DNA from: Shimia sp051201625 | GTDB taxonomy: Bacteria; Pseudomonadota; Alphaproteobacteria; Rhodobacterales; Rhodobacteraceae | NCBI RefSeq assembly: GCF_051201625.1 | Contig: NZ_CP179203.1 | Span: 2,604,001-2,668,000, forward strand | DNA length: 64,000 nucleotides | Reading direction: 5' to 3' | In this document: in pieces, positions 16,408 through 25,482 of the stretch | Layout: each line of letters opens with the position of its first letter | Numbering within the stretch: the stretch's first letter is position 1 | Notes under the pieces: generated by a model | Seen by the model: only the letters and a program-made list of their open reading frames with translations | What the model was told of the DNA's origin: nothing | Databases searched by the model: none | Translations under genes and position numbers: made by a program

Positions 16408-17610
16408 ATGGCAGCCAACCCCCTCGCATCTCAGATGAGCAAAGAAGAACAGAAGTTCGTAGTTGAGATTCAAAAAAGTGTTAACAAGGCACTGCAGAGC
16501 AGGGACACCCAGAAAAAGGCCGACGCAGCTACCAATTCAAGCACCCGCACAGCACCACGGCCTGTCGTTGCAATTTTTGACGCAGTTCTGGCTAAGGAAA
16601 AGCAGCGGATTGCCAAGCAATATGCGGGGCTGAGAGTCGCCATGAAATTAACCTGCAAGATGGACGGACCAAGTTGGAAAGCCAGCGTAACGGTCACTGT
16701 GTCCTACCCCTTGGTTAAGCGCGGCGGGATGTCCTACCAAGTCAAATCCGGTGATACCCTATGGGCAATTGCAGAGCGCACTTACGGTTCGGGCCTTTAT
16801 TGGACCGAAATCGAAAAAGCCAACAAGGCCGCTGTTTCCAGCAAGGGCAATTTTATCCTCGCGGGCGTGCCTCTAAGCTTACCAGTGATCGAGGTGGTGC
16901 CGGATAAATGCGTACAACCCGTTATCATTCAAAAACCCAAGCCCACCCCAAAACCCGCTGCAAAAAAAGCACGTCCAGTCGCAACCCCCATCCTCAAAAT
17001 AGATTTAAAAGGCAAACCTCAGGTCACGACAATCAAAAAACCCGGCATGACAATCATTGTCACAACAACGCTCAAAGGGGTTCTTAAGGCGCAAAAACCT
17101 GGGGCAGTCTCGGTCTCATTCAACCCGCGGACCTATGAAACCGAGATTGATAACGGCGCCAAACCGTTTAAAACATCATTTAAGATTAAAGGTTTAAGCG
17201 AAGGATCGATTTCAATCGCTAGCAATGTGACCGGTACCACTTGGACCAGCAAAATAAGTTTTGGCCGCACGCTAAGCCCCAAGCTGACGCTGTCACCCAA
17301 ACCTGTAAAGTTCACGAACAATGGCATCATCTACAAGGGCAGTGTCGGCCTTGAAATCGAAGTAAAAGTGATCCCGGACAAACCCAAGGTCCAGCCACAG
17401 CCCATCCCAATAGGGGACCAAGTGGCGGACTGGTTAAGCGAAAATAGCCGAACACTTGCAGGGGCAGGCCTGATTGTCACCGCTGGCGCCTTAGTCGTGG
17501 TGACCATTGGAGAGGACATTGTGACTCTCGGCGCTGGCATCGCAGATGATCCGATATCATTTGCCGCCGCTGCGGGCATGGCCCGACAAGGGTTGATGAT
17601 GATTAGATGA
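16408..17610 (+). CDS. LysM-domain protein with central beta-rich region and C-terminal hydrophobic segment
   Basis: A 400-residue protein. Residues 1-85 are charged and helical (KEEQKFVVEIQKSVNK). The LysM domain covers about 110-160 (YQVKSGDTLWAIAERTYGSG, ending AGVPLSLPVI), which normally binds peptidoglycan or related glycans. A Lys-Pro-rich linker (about 178-195) leads to two similar beta-rich stretches, then a strongly hydrophobic Gly/Ala-rich tail (about 350-395). No N-terminal signal peptide is visible, so export would need a special route. The stop overlaps the next start (ATGA). Base composition is visibly richer in GC than the flanking AT-rich spacers, hinting at a separate origin. 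The function is unknown; a LysM effector or toxin-like protein is one reading. Confidence 0.6.
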   Translation: MAANPLASQMSKEEQKFVVEIQKSVNKALQSRDTQKKADAATNSSTRTAPRPVVAIFDAVLAKEKQRIAKQYAGLRVAMKLTCKMDGPSWKASVTVTVSYPLVKRGGMSYQVKSGDTLWAIAERTYGSGLYWTEIEKANKAAVSSKGNFILAGVPLSLPVIEVVPDKCVQPVIIQKPKPTPKPAAKKARPVATPILKIDLKGKPQVTTIKKPGMTIIVTTTLKGVLKAQKPGAVSVSFNPRTYETEIDNGAKPFKTSFKIKGLSEGSISIASNVTGTTWTSKISFGRTLSPKLTLSPKPVKFTNNGIIYKGSVGLEIEVKVIPDKPKVQPQPIPIGDQVADWLSENSRTLAGAGLIVTAGALVVVTIGEDIVTLGAGIADDPISFAAAAGMARQGLMMIR

Positions 17611-17891
17611 GCGCGCCAAAAGTGAGCCCCGAAACAGCAGCCTTGATCCTCAGCTATAGGGACGGAGCAGCATCCGACTTGGCCACGCAGCAGCGCTTGT
17701 CGGTGCAATACGGTATTGGCGCAGGTCTGATGGCTTTGGCTGCCATTGTGCTACAGGTTGCGTGGTTGTCACTCGGAGTGTGGGCCATATTTGTAGTATG
17801 GTTAATTTTGCGCATGAGGGCGAGTCGTGCGCACGCAAAAGATGTGGCGCGTGCTTTGAATGAGTTACAACAAGGATCACAAGTTTATTGA
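17607..17891 (+). CDS. Small membrane protein coupled to the LysM protein
   Basis: A 94-residue protein whose ATG overlaps the stop of the LysM gene by four bases. It has a short soluble N-terminus (PKVSPETAALILSYRDG), two adjacent hydrophobic segments (about residues 35-65) and a positively charged, helical C-terminus (RMRASRAHAKDVARAL). The tight coupling indicates that the two products work together. A small inner-membrane partner beside a protein with a hydrophobic tail fits either an anchor or an immunity protein, but nothing in the sequence decides this. Confidence 0.6.
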   Translation: MSAPKVSPETAALILSYRDGAASDLATQQRLSVQYGIGAGLMALAAIVLQVAWLSLGVWAIFVVWLILRMRASRAHAKDVARALNELQQGSQVY

Positions 17892-18447
17892 AAACTTGGA
17901 AAAAGTCGCTCAGTTTTTAACAAGCTTTTTTCAGGGGTAAAAAGCAGATATCCGGATGCTAATCACACACTCCTGAGTATGAAGCAAAACGAAATGCATT
18001 ATGGTGGCCATGATTTGTATCTCGTCAGATTTGACCAATGGTTTCAATAATGCTGTTAGTTCCTCAAAATCCTCACAAAACCGTCACATGAAAGAAGTTT
18101 GGAAATCAACTTTTTTGACGTTAACAAAATACATTAGAATTGGTCGGCAATTATCCAGCTTCATCGGTAGCCCGAACATCGTTTCTTGCTGAATGGATTT
18201 TCTGTGGGATTTTTTACGTCTCGCATTAATCCTTCGCAGGTACTCAAACAGATTTTACCCTTTGTGCTAATGATTATGGCGAGAAAACACACGAAGCGGC
18301 GTGCGTCCCGCCATGTAATTTTCTTGATTACGTGTGTGTATATGATTTCTAGCTGTTTTTTCTTTCAGTCCAGAAAATTTTGTGTACTCGATGTTTTTCT
18401 GCGATGATAACTCAACTTTTGTTTTCTTCCCCACAAGGAATTTTCGC
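17892..18447. other. AT-rich spacer upstream of the AraC-family gene
   Basis: 556 bases. Short frames such as 18001-18192 have no ribosome site and no protein-like composition. Nothing else recognised. Confidence 0.4.
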
Positions 18448-19575
18448 ATGCAAACTAACCATTTTCGGCTGAAATACCTTTTTAACTTCATTCAACAGCA
18501 TAATAGCCCACTGGCGGAGAATTGCCTTGCAGAGATTGGGTTGTCAAAAACTGATCTACAACCTGATCGAGGGACTAATAGCACGCAAAAAGAAGCCAAA
18601 TTTTTAAAATTGGCATTCGATGCTTTGGGAGATCCAACAATAGGCGCGCAGGCAGGTCTAGCGTATCATAAGGCCCCCACCCTACCTGGCTACATTGCAC
18701 GCCATTCAAAAGACATCGCTGCGGCAATCATAAATTCAGCGCGCTATTATTCCACGGCAGACAAGGGCTACAGCTACTCACTTCGATTATCAGGAAACTC
18801 CTCCTCATTTGAACTCGAAACGTTGGACGAGAGTTTAACCAAATATTATCGGCACAAAGAGTTTATGTTGTATTCCGCGCTCGGGTATTTACGTAGCATA
18901 ACCCAAAATAAGTTCTTTCCACTCGAAATGAGGTTTGGTCACGAACAAAGATCTGATGTGAAAAAATTCGGGCATCTTGCCGGGTGCTCAGTAAAGTTTG
19001 GTTGCGAAAAAACCGAGATGATTTTGTCAAACAGCACGCTTAAAGTAGCAATTCCAACCTATGATTTGAGTTTGCGCAAGCATCTCACTGAGTATGGCGA
19101 AAGGCTACTGAAAGACATCCCATCCAGACAACCAAGTTTGAGTGTTCGCGTTGAGGGAATTCTGGTTAAAGGTCTACCTGATCAATTAGTGCCGTCAGAT
19201 GAGGTTGCCGCTAGCTTGGGCTTGAGTTCTAGAACAATGGCAAGACGCCTACGTGACGAGAATACAACTTTCAGAGTTATTGTTGATGACCTAAGGTTCA
19301 ATCTTGCCAAGTCATACCTTGGTGACGGGATTAACATCACTGAGGTTGCTTATTTATTGGCTTACGCCGATTCCGCAGCTTTTTCATCAGCCTTCAAGCG
19401 GTGGGCTGGATGTCCCCCAGCGAGTATCAAAGAACTAATTTGGCATCGAGAGCCTAACTCACTTGACCTCCTTGACTTTAAATATGCCGTGCTTCTCAGG
19501 GCTTTGAACTGCATCGCTCTACCGTTGATATTAAGTTATTGGGCTTATCTGTTCACCTCCAAGAAAATTATTTAG
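18448..19575 (+). CDS. AraC-family transcriptional regulator with AraC-type N-terminal ligand domain
   Basis: The start at 18448 is preceded by AAGGAA; the longer frame from 18382 adds 22 residues without support. The 375-residue product has an N-terminal sensor domain of the OruR/ArgR group (LGDPTIGAQAGLAYHKAPTLPGY is near-diagnostic). The C-terminal AraC helix-turn-helix pair lies near 240-320 (VAASLGLSSRTMARRLRDE, then ITEVAYLLAYADSAAFSSAFKRW). Unusually, about 40 residues follow the HTH and end in a hydrophobic segment (LLRALNCIALPLILSYWAYL), which might be a membrane anchor. No neighbouring gene is an obvious target. Confidence 0.8.
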   Translation: MQTNHFRLKYLFNFIQQHNSPLAENCLAEIGLSKTDLQPDRGTNSTQKEAKFLKLAFDALGDPTIGAQAGLAYHKAPTLPGYIARHSKDIAAAIINSARYYSTADKGYSYSLRLSGNSSSFELETLDESLTKYYRHKEFMLYSALGYLRSITQNKFFPLEMRFGHEQRSDVKKFGHLAGCSVKFGCEKTEMILSNSTLKVAIPTYDLSLRKHLTEYGERLLKDIPSRQPSLSVRVEGILVKGLPDQLVPSDEVAASLGLSSRTMARRLRDENTTFRVIVDDLRFNLAKSYLGDGINITEVAYLLAYADSAAFSSAFKRWAGCPPASIKELIWHREPNSLDLLDFKYAVLLRALNCIALPLILSYWAYLFTSKKII

Positions 19576-20187
19576 CAACCGCCATATTATGAGTGACACT
19601 AAATCAAATTTACGCGCTTTGGCAAATTTAAGGTGCAAGAAGAAGACTTAATCAGTGTCGGCAATATACGGGGATCGCCGTAGTCCCTCGTCCGGCTTTA
19701 AAATGCGAATTTAACACTCAACGGTTCAGCCAAGTTCTTCGATGTTTGCTGCGCCAATCTTCGTCAGTATCTCGCCTGCGGAGAGAAAAATTAAACTGGC
19801 AAAAGTCGCTAAAATTAACCGCTATCTGGGTCACCGCGAGGCAGTTTTCCAAAACAAAACACTGAGTGTCTGAACATAACAGAGACTTCGAGGGCTTCTT
19901 CCAGAAATAATTATGCAACCACAATAATATCTTTAAAACCTTCTGTACAACATTCACATCAGACTGATCAGGCTCCAATTTTGAGCATTTTGACAGCAAG
20001 CCAGTATGTTAAGCTCCGTCTTCGTCAATAATATTTTAAACACCTAACGATGAAATTCAGCGCTTTGTTAAAAGGTTTAAATCGACTTGGGGCAAAAAAT
20101 CGGCTCAAGCGAACTTTTGTAGCTTAAACAAAGTATATCGGAATCGCTGTTCAAATTTAAAAGACACAAACCCTCAAAACTGCCATC
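19576..20187. other. Convergent spacer, no gene seen
   Basis: 612 AT-rich bases between convergent genes. A 93-codon minus-strand frame (19718-19999) has no ribosome site and no recognisable protein features. Confidence 0.4.
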
Positions 20188-20847
20188 CTACCCACCAAAA
20201 AATGGGGCTCGCCAACCTGCCTTGAGAGCTTGAGCCTCAGTGCAAAACCAACGTTCGCCTTTATTTTTACTAATTTTCGTCCTGTTGTACCAAAGCGACC
20301 ATGGCGTGTGATAAATTCTCTCTCCACTTTTCGATATATTGCCTTTAATCGGGCAACCTTCCGGCGCCTGTTGTTCAGCTACCTGCCAGCGAGTTTTTCG
20401 AAAATCCCATGGCGTTTGGGTGTTGGCTTGCCAAACACCAAGACCTGCAGTTTTGGCGATTTGTTCAGCGTCTAAGTAATCATCTGAATATTTTGTGTAT
20501 GCCCAAGCCAGCCCTGCGGCTACCAGTGCAGAATTTATCTCGATTTCGTCAGTTTCACAAATTGCAATAGTGCGTCCGTAAATATCGTCACCTTTATTCT
20601 CACAAACAACTGATTTGCCTTGAGTAAGTGATATTAAAAACTTTGTTGCTTCCTCGCCGCAAGCCCAACTGCTTCCAGAAACTTTATTACACTTCTGTCC
20701 ATGCTCTGGTGCATCAATGCCGTGTAGTCGATAGGAAACGCCCTCAATTTCAAGCGTATCTCCATCAACAACTCTCAAGTTTTGCGCTGATACTTCATTG
20801 GCACAGACAAGTGCCAATATGATAGAAAAAACTCGAGGCCACTTCAT
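20188..20847 (-). CDS. Secreted staphylococcal-nuclease-like (SNase) endonuclease
   Basis: The ATG at 20847 gives a textbook signal peptide (MKWPRVFSIILALVCANEVSA) and a 219-residue precursor. A start seven codons earlier (20868) cannot be excluded. The SNase domain covers about 25-150: VVDGDTLEIEGVSYRLHGID supplies the calcium aspartate and catalytic arginine, PEHGQ the glutamate region, and YGRTIAICE the second arginine. The C-terminal 70 residues (GCPIKGNISKSGERIYHTPW) form a cysteine-containing segment often attached to such nucleases in proteobacteria. It probably cuts extracellular DNA or RNA. No operon partner. Confidence 0.82.
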   Translation of the reverse strand: MKWPRVFSIILALVCANEVSAQNLRVVDGDTLEIEGVSYRLHGIDAPEHGQKCNKVSGSSWACGEEATKFLISLTQGKSVVCENKGDDIYGRTIAICETDEIEINSALVAAGLAWAYTKYSDDYLDAEQIAKTAGLGVWQANTQTPWDFRKTRWQVAEQQAPEGCPIKGNISKSGERIYHTPWSLWYNRTKISKNKGERWFCTEAQALKAGWRAPFFGG

Positions 20848-21232
20848 ACGTTGATATCCCAGTGTCATGTCAGTCTTTTCCAAACTTGTCCCCGATGAGC
20901 ATTAATTACCATCCTTTATGCTACTCAAAAATTTCGACATTCGTCGAGAGCTACGTCTAAGCGTTTTGCTTTTAAATATTATGCCGGATTCTCACCACAT
21001 TCAGGACAATTGATGAGCTTTGGTAAAAAGATATTTTTTGAGATGTGCCTCATTATTGCTTGGGCGACCATTTCAGGATTTAAAGCCAAAGAGAAAATAT
21101 TGTTTACAGCCAATCCAAATAGTCATTAAGATCAATTTGAGACTACCTTTTGCTTACTTTTCGACGCTGACAATATTTATTTACGCACAAGTGCAGCAGA
21201 AGAGTTAATTCGAACCCAATAGGAGAGCGACA
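20848..21232. other. Intergenic region upstream of the nuclease and a small secreted protein
   Basis: 385 bases between two divergent genes, presumably holding both promoters. No defined boxes or RNA recognised. Confidence 0.35.
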
Positions 21233-21694
21233 ATGTTGTTTAAATACATGGCTACAGCAGCACTAGCAATTTCTCTTCCAACGCTTGCTATTTCTCAAGA
21301 AGTCAATTTGCTTAAAACCTATGCTTTGATTGCAAAGCTAGAAGCAAACGTGGCTGAGGCTGCAAGCGCAGTTCCACTTGCTGTCGCACTGGCTGGTGAC
21401 GCCAAAGCAGTCGCGTCTGCAAAAAAAGATTTCGCAAAGGACAAAGCACAACTGGAAAGCCACTTGGCAACCCTGCGCACAATGAGGCTTTCGCAGGAAC
21501 AGACCAAAGAACTCGCCAAATTTGAGGCAAACTGGGCCGAACTATCGCTTTGGGGCGAAAACATTTTACTTACCCCAGTTCTTTCGGAACCCACATTGCT
21601 AGCGTGGTGGAAAGCAATGCACGGGTTAGAGGAAACTATCGACCTTATGCTCGAAGCAATGCTTTTAAGCGAAGACATCCAGCTAGAGGATTAA
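21233..21694 (+). CDS. Small secreted helical protein of unknown function
   Basis: The 153-residue protein starts after a clear AGGAG site. It has a signal peptide (MLFKYMATAALAISLPTLAISQ) and a mature part that is almost entirely helical and alanine-rich (LIAKLEANVAEAASAVPLAV, then KDFAKDKAQLESHLATLRTM). The lengths suggest a four-helix bundle. It slightly recalls the periplasmic helical domains of PilJ/NarX-type sensors, but lacks their glutamine-rich signature, so I do not assign it. Confidence 0.65.
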   Translation: MLFKYMATAALAISLPTLAISQEVNLLKTYALIAKLEANVAEAASAVPLAVALAGDAKAVASAKKDFAKDKAQLESHLATLRTMRLSQEQTKELAKFEANWAELSLWGENILLTPVLSEPTLLAWWKAMHGLEETIDLMLEAMLLSEDIQLED

Positions 21695-22400
21695 TACTAA
21701 GGCTTTTTGCGCCTAATCTAACCCGTTCGAAAGCATCATTTCAAGATTTAAGCTTCGGGAGAATTTGTATAAGTTTTATTAAGGAACTCTGCCAAAATAG
21801 ACTCAAGAACTTCAAGCAGTTCGGGTTCTCTTCGAAATTGAAGATAAGCTTGATGATCAGCGTTAGCACCCATCTTTCGCAGAGAAACAAATTATTACCA
21901 TGTTCTGATAAGGAGGTTTCTACCAGTTTACAGCACCTGAATTCACGCGTTACCACTCATCCATCAGGAAATTAGAAAATATCCAGTAATTCTTTTATTT
22001 TTCCTTAATCACAAACGAATTTTACAATAACACGGATCAATCTAAAAACCTCCACTTTGATCAAAGTCAGTGTTGGAGATAAAAATAGTTCTCTAAAATT
22101 GACTCTTTGAATACGTGTTTGCAGAAAAGGACTTTTACTAAAGTCGTCCCAATAGGTTGGGTGCCCCATTCACTTTTTATATCTATAATTTTTTTCTTTG
22201 GTATAAATAAAAATACAATCGGCAAAGATATTTTAATTAATATGACATCGCTCTTGTATAAATATCAATTCAATTTGAGGGGTAAGAAATGCTCTTTTTG
22301 TTAAGCTTTGCAATTAGACTGGTCCCATATTCGTATGCCTATAAATGTGTCCGGTAATGAACCCGTTGGTTGGATTTAATCTAATTTGGCGGCCATGAGG
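21695..22400. other. Long gene-free region with a nested inverted repeat
   Basis: 706 AT-rich bases between convergent genes. The only structured element I see is the perfect palindrome ACTTTGATCAAAGT (22054-22067), set inside CTCCA (22050-22054) and TGGAG (22074-22078). It is not an FNR box, which would need four bases between TTGAT and ATCAA. No ORF here has a ribosome site. Confidence 0.4.
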
Positions 22401-22988
22401 CTAGGGCCGCTCAGCCTGAACAGTTAGGAAAACAAATTCTTCTGACATAACTTCCACAAAACCGTGGCTGAGCTCTGCATCAACGCTGATGCTGTCACCG
22501 TCACATAATGTTATGTGGTTTTGGCCGTAGCAATAGATTGCCTCTCCCGAAATAACCCGCACGAAAACCACACCGTGGCCCACGTAAGTGAGCGGTTGGC
22601 CACTGTCGCGCAGAAGGGTGACCTGCCGCGCCTGAAATCTCAAGTCTTTGCGCGCATGCATTGCCAAATTTACGTACTCGTGCGTGTGTTTTTCCGCAAT
22701 CCGTGTAGATTTTAAACCTTCGCCGTGGCGAACTAACGTATAGTCGGTGTGGTCTGTTCGCGCTTCCCTAAAAAGCGAAACGATGGGCACTTCTAAAGCT
22801 TCAGAAAGTGCGGCCAGTGTGCCGATTGACGGCGAAACCAACCCGTTCTCAATCCGGCTAATCATTGCCGCAGAAATTCCCGATTGATCTGCAAGTCCTC
22901 GCGCAGACTGCCCCCGCTGTTGGCGCAATTCCCGCAACGTTGAACCGATCGCTCGATCAATCCGCCTACCTGGGGTATCGCTGAACAT
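22401..22988 (-). CDS. XRE-family regulator with C-terminal cupin domain (copy 1)
   Basis: A 195-residue regulator. An N-terminal helix-turn-helix lies at about 12-68 (LRQQRGQSARGLADQSGISA, then MISRIENGLVSPSIGTLAAL). A cupin-2 sensor domain follows (VVFVRVISGEAIYCYGQ with GDSISVDAELSHGF). This layout is typical of PuuR/SutR-like regulators of amine and amino acid genes. It ends a minus-strand unit 14 bases after the AhpD-like gene. A clear paralogue is encoded at 27302-27886, on the far side of the ABC transporter. A reasonable inference is control of the adjacent transport and oxidase genes. Confidence 0.85.
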   Translation of the reverse strand: MFSDTPGRRIDRAIGSTLRELRQQRGQSARGLADQSGISAAMISRIENGLVSPSIGTLAALSEALEVPIVSLFREARTDHTDYTLVRHGEGLKSTRIAEKHTHEYVNLAMHARKDLRFQARQVTLLRDSGQPLTYVGHGVVFVRVISGEAIYCYGQNHITLCDGDSISVDAELSHGFVEVMSEEFVFLTVQAERP

Positions 22989-23002
22989 CTACCTGCTCCA
23001 AT

Positions 23003-23581
23003 CTAATCGCTTTTGTAGTATCCCACAACGTCGCCATCAGTGGTCACGCCAAGCCCGTTTAACAAACGATTAGCGTAGTTAAAGTAACAAATAATCTGAT
23101 TAATCTCCAAAATTTCACCGTCGTCCCACCCAGAGTCTCTCAACTCCACAACATCAGATTTTTTGACACCCCCGGGTGTTCGAGTGAGTTTTTCAGTATA
23201 CTTCAGCGCAGAGAGCTGCGCTCCTTGGAATGCATTTTCAGGTGAATGGGCTTGCAATGCAGCCTCAATATCCTCGGAACGTGCCGGATCCCCAATCAAA
23301 AAACGTGCATTGGCCCAGTGATTAGCGTAAGAATATGGGCAGTCATTTAAGACGGAGACATAAGAACTTACGACCTCCTGGAACCACGTTGGAACAGTGT
23401 TTGCCTCGTCGTGCAGACAAGCTCGATAAAGCACTACATGACCATTCATCGTGTTTGGACGAAGAGAATGGACACGCATTACATTGTCGACTGTGCCATG
23501 CGGCGTTCGCGCGAGATTCAATGCTAATTTAAGGTCCTCATCAGCGTCTTCATCTGAAACCATTTCGATCCACGCGGACAT
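23003..23581 (-). CDS. AhpD-like peroxidase-related protein (carboxymuconolactone decarboxylase superfamily)
   Basis: The 192-residue protein starts at the ATG at 23581, after GGAGGGG; a start four codons upstream lacks such support. It belongs to the group of AhpD-fold proteins called uncharacterised peroxidase-related enzymes (RPNTMNGHVVLYRACLH, then VVSSYVSVLNDCPYSYANHW). The active-site motif of AhpD is Cys-x-x-Cys with a nearby His. Here it reads CPYSYANH, so the second cysteine is a serine. Either the redox mechanism uses one cysteine or the protein is not a peroxidase. Its gene is divergent from the transporter and operonic with XRE-cupin copy 1. Confidence 0.75.
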   Translation of the reverse strand: MSAWIEMVSDEDADEDLKLALNLARTPHGTVDNVMRVHSLRPNTMNGHVVLYRACLHDEANTVPTWFQEVVSSYVSVLNDCPYSYANHWANARFLIGDPARSEDIEAALQAHSPENAFQGAQLSALKYTEKLTRTPGGVKKSDVVELRDSGWDDGEILEINQIICYFNYANRLLNGLGVTTDGDVVGYYKSD

Positions 23582-23654
23582 TGACCCCTCCACAAATAAA
23601 TCTGCTTTTTCGTTACGATGCCTCGAAAATCAGGTAAAAACTGATTGACGGATA

Positions 23655-23669
23655 TTGCGCATTACGCAA
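23655..23669. promoter_or_regulatory. Candidate operator TTGCG-N5-CGCAA in the divergent promoter region
   Basis: A perfect inverted repeat TTGCG-CATTA-CGCAA lies between the divergent AhpD-like and ABC-transporter genes. CCATTGG also occurs twice (23705-23711 and 23728-23734), 23 bases apart. Either element could be the site for one of the XRE-cupin regulators. The assignment is by position only. Confidence 0.35.
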
Positions 23670-23853
23670 CAATATTAATCTTGAAGCAATAGAATTCAGG
23701 GAACCCATTGGCAATATTGAGGCAAATCCATTGGTTAAAACCTGAAAATACAACGTTACCTCGGCGCGTATATCTGGGTTGGATAGCACTCATTCTAAAA
23801 AAGTCTGTGACATATAGAAAGCTACCGTTGTTCTCATCATCGGCAGATTACTC

Positions 23854-24600
23854 ATGACCAAAAATGCACCAATTATCGAAGCCGCCTCTTTGGACAAATT
23901 TTATGGTTCGTTTCACGCCCTAAAAGACGTTGACCTGACCGTTCACCAAGGTGAAAAAATGGTGATTTGCGGGCCATCGGGCTCCGGCAAATCCACATTG
24001 ATCCGATGTTTCAATGGACTTGAATGGCACAACTCGGGACAATTGGTCATCGACAGCATCGAAGTTCATCAGAATGCCAAAGAAATCCGTGCGTTGCGGC
24101 AAGAGGTCGGAATGGTGTTCCAGCAGTTTAATTTGTTTCCCCATCTCACTGTTTTAGAAAATTTGACAATCGGACCAGTTAAAGTTCGAAAAATATCAAA
24201 AGATAAGGCAGAGAAAACTGCCCGCAATTACCTTGACCGTGTCCACATTCCCGAACAAGCAGATAAATACCCAGCTCAGTTGTCTGGTGGACAGCAACAG
24301 CGCGTAGCAATTGCGCGGTCACTATGCATGGAACCACGCATCATGCTGTTTGATGAGCCTACTTCGGCACTCGATCCTGAAATGATCAATGAGGTTCTGG
24401 ATGTGATGGTTGAGCTTGCAGAGACCGGAATGACGATGGTTGTAGTGACCCACGAAATGGGTTTTGCCCGCAAAGTTGCTGACACGATGGTTTTCATGGA
24501 GGGAGGCCGCATCGTTGAAGTTTCCCCACCCGAAAAATTCTTTACTGACCCGGCGAGTGACCGGTGCCGTTTATTTCTGAACCAGATATTGGAACATTAG
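23854..24600 (+). CDS. Polar amino acid ABC transporter ATP-binding protein
   Basis: A 248-residue ATPase of the GlnQ/HisP type. Walker A is GPSGSGKST near residue 42, the Q-loop is VFQQFNLFPHLTVLEN, the signature is LSGGQQQRVAIARSL, and Walker B is IMLFDEPTSALDPE. This subclass energises uptake of polar amino acids or small amines. The first permease starts two bases after its stop. The four transporter genes (ATPase, permease, binding protein, permease) form one plus-strand unit next to soxBDAG, so an N-methylated amino acid is a likely cargo. Confidence 0.9.
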   Translation: MTKNAPIIEAASLDKFYGSFHALKDVDLTVHQGEKMVICGPSGSGKSTLIRCFNGLEWHNSGQLVIDSIEVHQNAKEIRALRQEVGMVFQQFNLFPHLTVLENLTIGPVKVRKISKDKAEKTARNYLDRVHIPEQADKYPAQLSGGQQQRVAIARSLCMEPRIMLFDEPTSALDPEMINEVLDVMVELAETGMTMVVVTHEMGFARKVADTMVFMEGGRIVEVSPPEKFFTDPASDRCRLFLNQILEH

Positions 24601-24601
24601 G

Positions 24602-25444
24602 ATGAGCGCGCTGGACATGGAACACCCTCGATACAAAGCGCTCCCAAAGCAGCCCTCGATCCAGCGTTTTTTTGGATCCGCCCCAGTGTCTGTGGCGATT
24701 TATTTGATTGTCATTGGCATGATCGTCTATGGCTCATTCGCCGGGGCTCGCAACATGGGTTACAATTGGCAATGGTACCGAATTCCGGACTACATCTACA
24801 CCTTTACGGATGATGGATTTCAGTGGGGAGAAATCGCATATGGCCTTGTGGCGACGTTAAATTTATCCTTTACCGCATTCGTTTTTGCGACCCTTCTTGG
24901 GTTGCTAATCGCCCTTCTTCGGTTGTCCGATCTAATCGTTGGCAATGCCGTCGCACTTGGGTTTCTGGAGCTAATTCGCAACATCCCTCTGCTGGTTCTA
25001 TTATACCTATTTTATTATGTCTTGGGGCCTGTATTCGGTTTTGATAGATATACCGCCAGCATCTTGACGTTAGGCGTTTTCCACGCAGCACTCATCTCAG
25101 AAATATTGCGCGCGGGTATCAATGCCGTAGCGATTGGCCAATGGGAGGCTGCAAAATCCATTGGGATGTCACAGGGACAAATCTATCGATATATCATCCT
25201 GCCACAGTCTATACGGTTTATGTTGCCTCCAATGACTGGTGAGGTGGTTCACCTTATCAAATCATCAGCAATAGTCAGCGTGATTGCGGTCGCCGAACTT
25301 ACCACAGTCGGCCGCAATATTATTTCCGACACGTACATGAGTTTTGAAATTTGGTTCACCATCGCCATCGTTTACATGGCGGTAACTCTCACTCTTTCCG
25401 TCGGCGTTACTTATCTCGAGCGGAGGTACGCCGTTGATCACTAA
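24602..25444 (+). CDS. Amino acid ABC transporter permease (HisM/GlnP family), first subunit
   Basis: A 280-residue permease with a long N-terminus and about five or six membrane segments. The EAA motif that docks to the ATPase is present: EAAKSIGMSQGQIYRYIILP near residue 185. LELIRNIPLLVLLYLFYY is a family marker for polar amino acid permeases. It forms a heterodimer with the second permease encoded at 26377-27261. Confidence 0.88.
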   Translation: MSALDMEHPRYKALPKQPSIQRFFGSAPVSVAIYLIVIGMIVYGSFAGARNMGYNWQWYRIPDYIYTFTDDGFQWGEIAYGLVATLNLSFTAFVFATLLGLLIALLRLSDLIVGNAVALGFLELIRNIPLLVLLYLFYYVLGPVFGFDRYTASILTLGVFHAALISEILRAGINAVAIGQWEAAKSIGMSQGQIYRYIILPQSIRFMLPPMTGEVVHLIKSSAIVSVIAVAELTTVGRNIISDTYMSFEIWFTIAIVYMAVTLTLSVGVTYLERRYAVDH

Positions 25445-25482
25445 ATTAACAGTCACCGCTCAAAACAAAAAGGAACTTTGAG

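Noticed and set aside
16180..16473. 97-codon minus-strand frame overlapping the LysM gene start
   Set aside because: No ribosome site at any possible ATG, overlaps a supported gene, and no protein family features.
21312..21678. Two minus-strand frames opposite the small secreted protein
   Set aside because: Composition reflects the alanine-rich opposite strand; no ribosome site.
22054..22067. Considered as an FNR or NNR box
   Set aside because: The half sites TTGAT and ATCAA overlap with no four-base spacer, so it does not fit the consensus.
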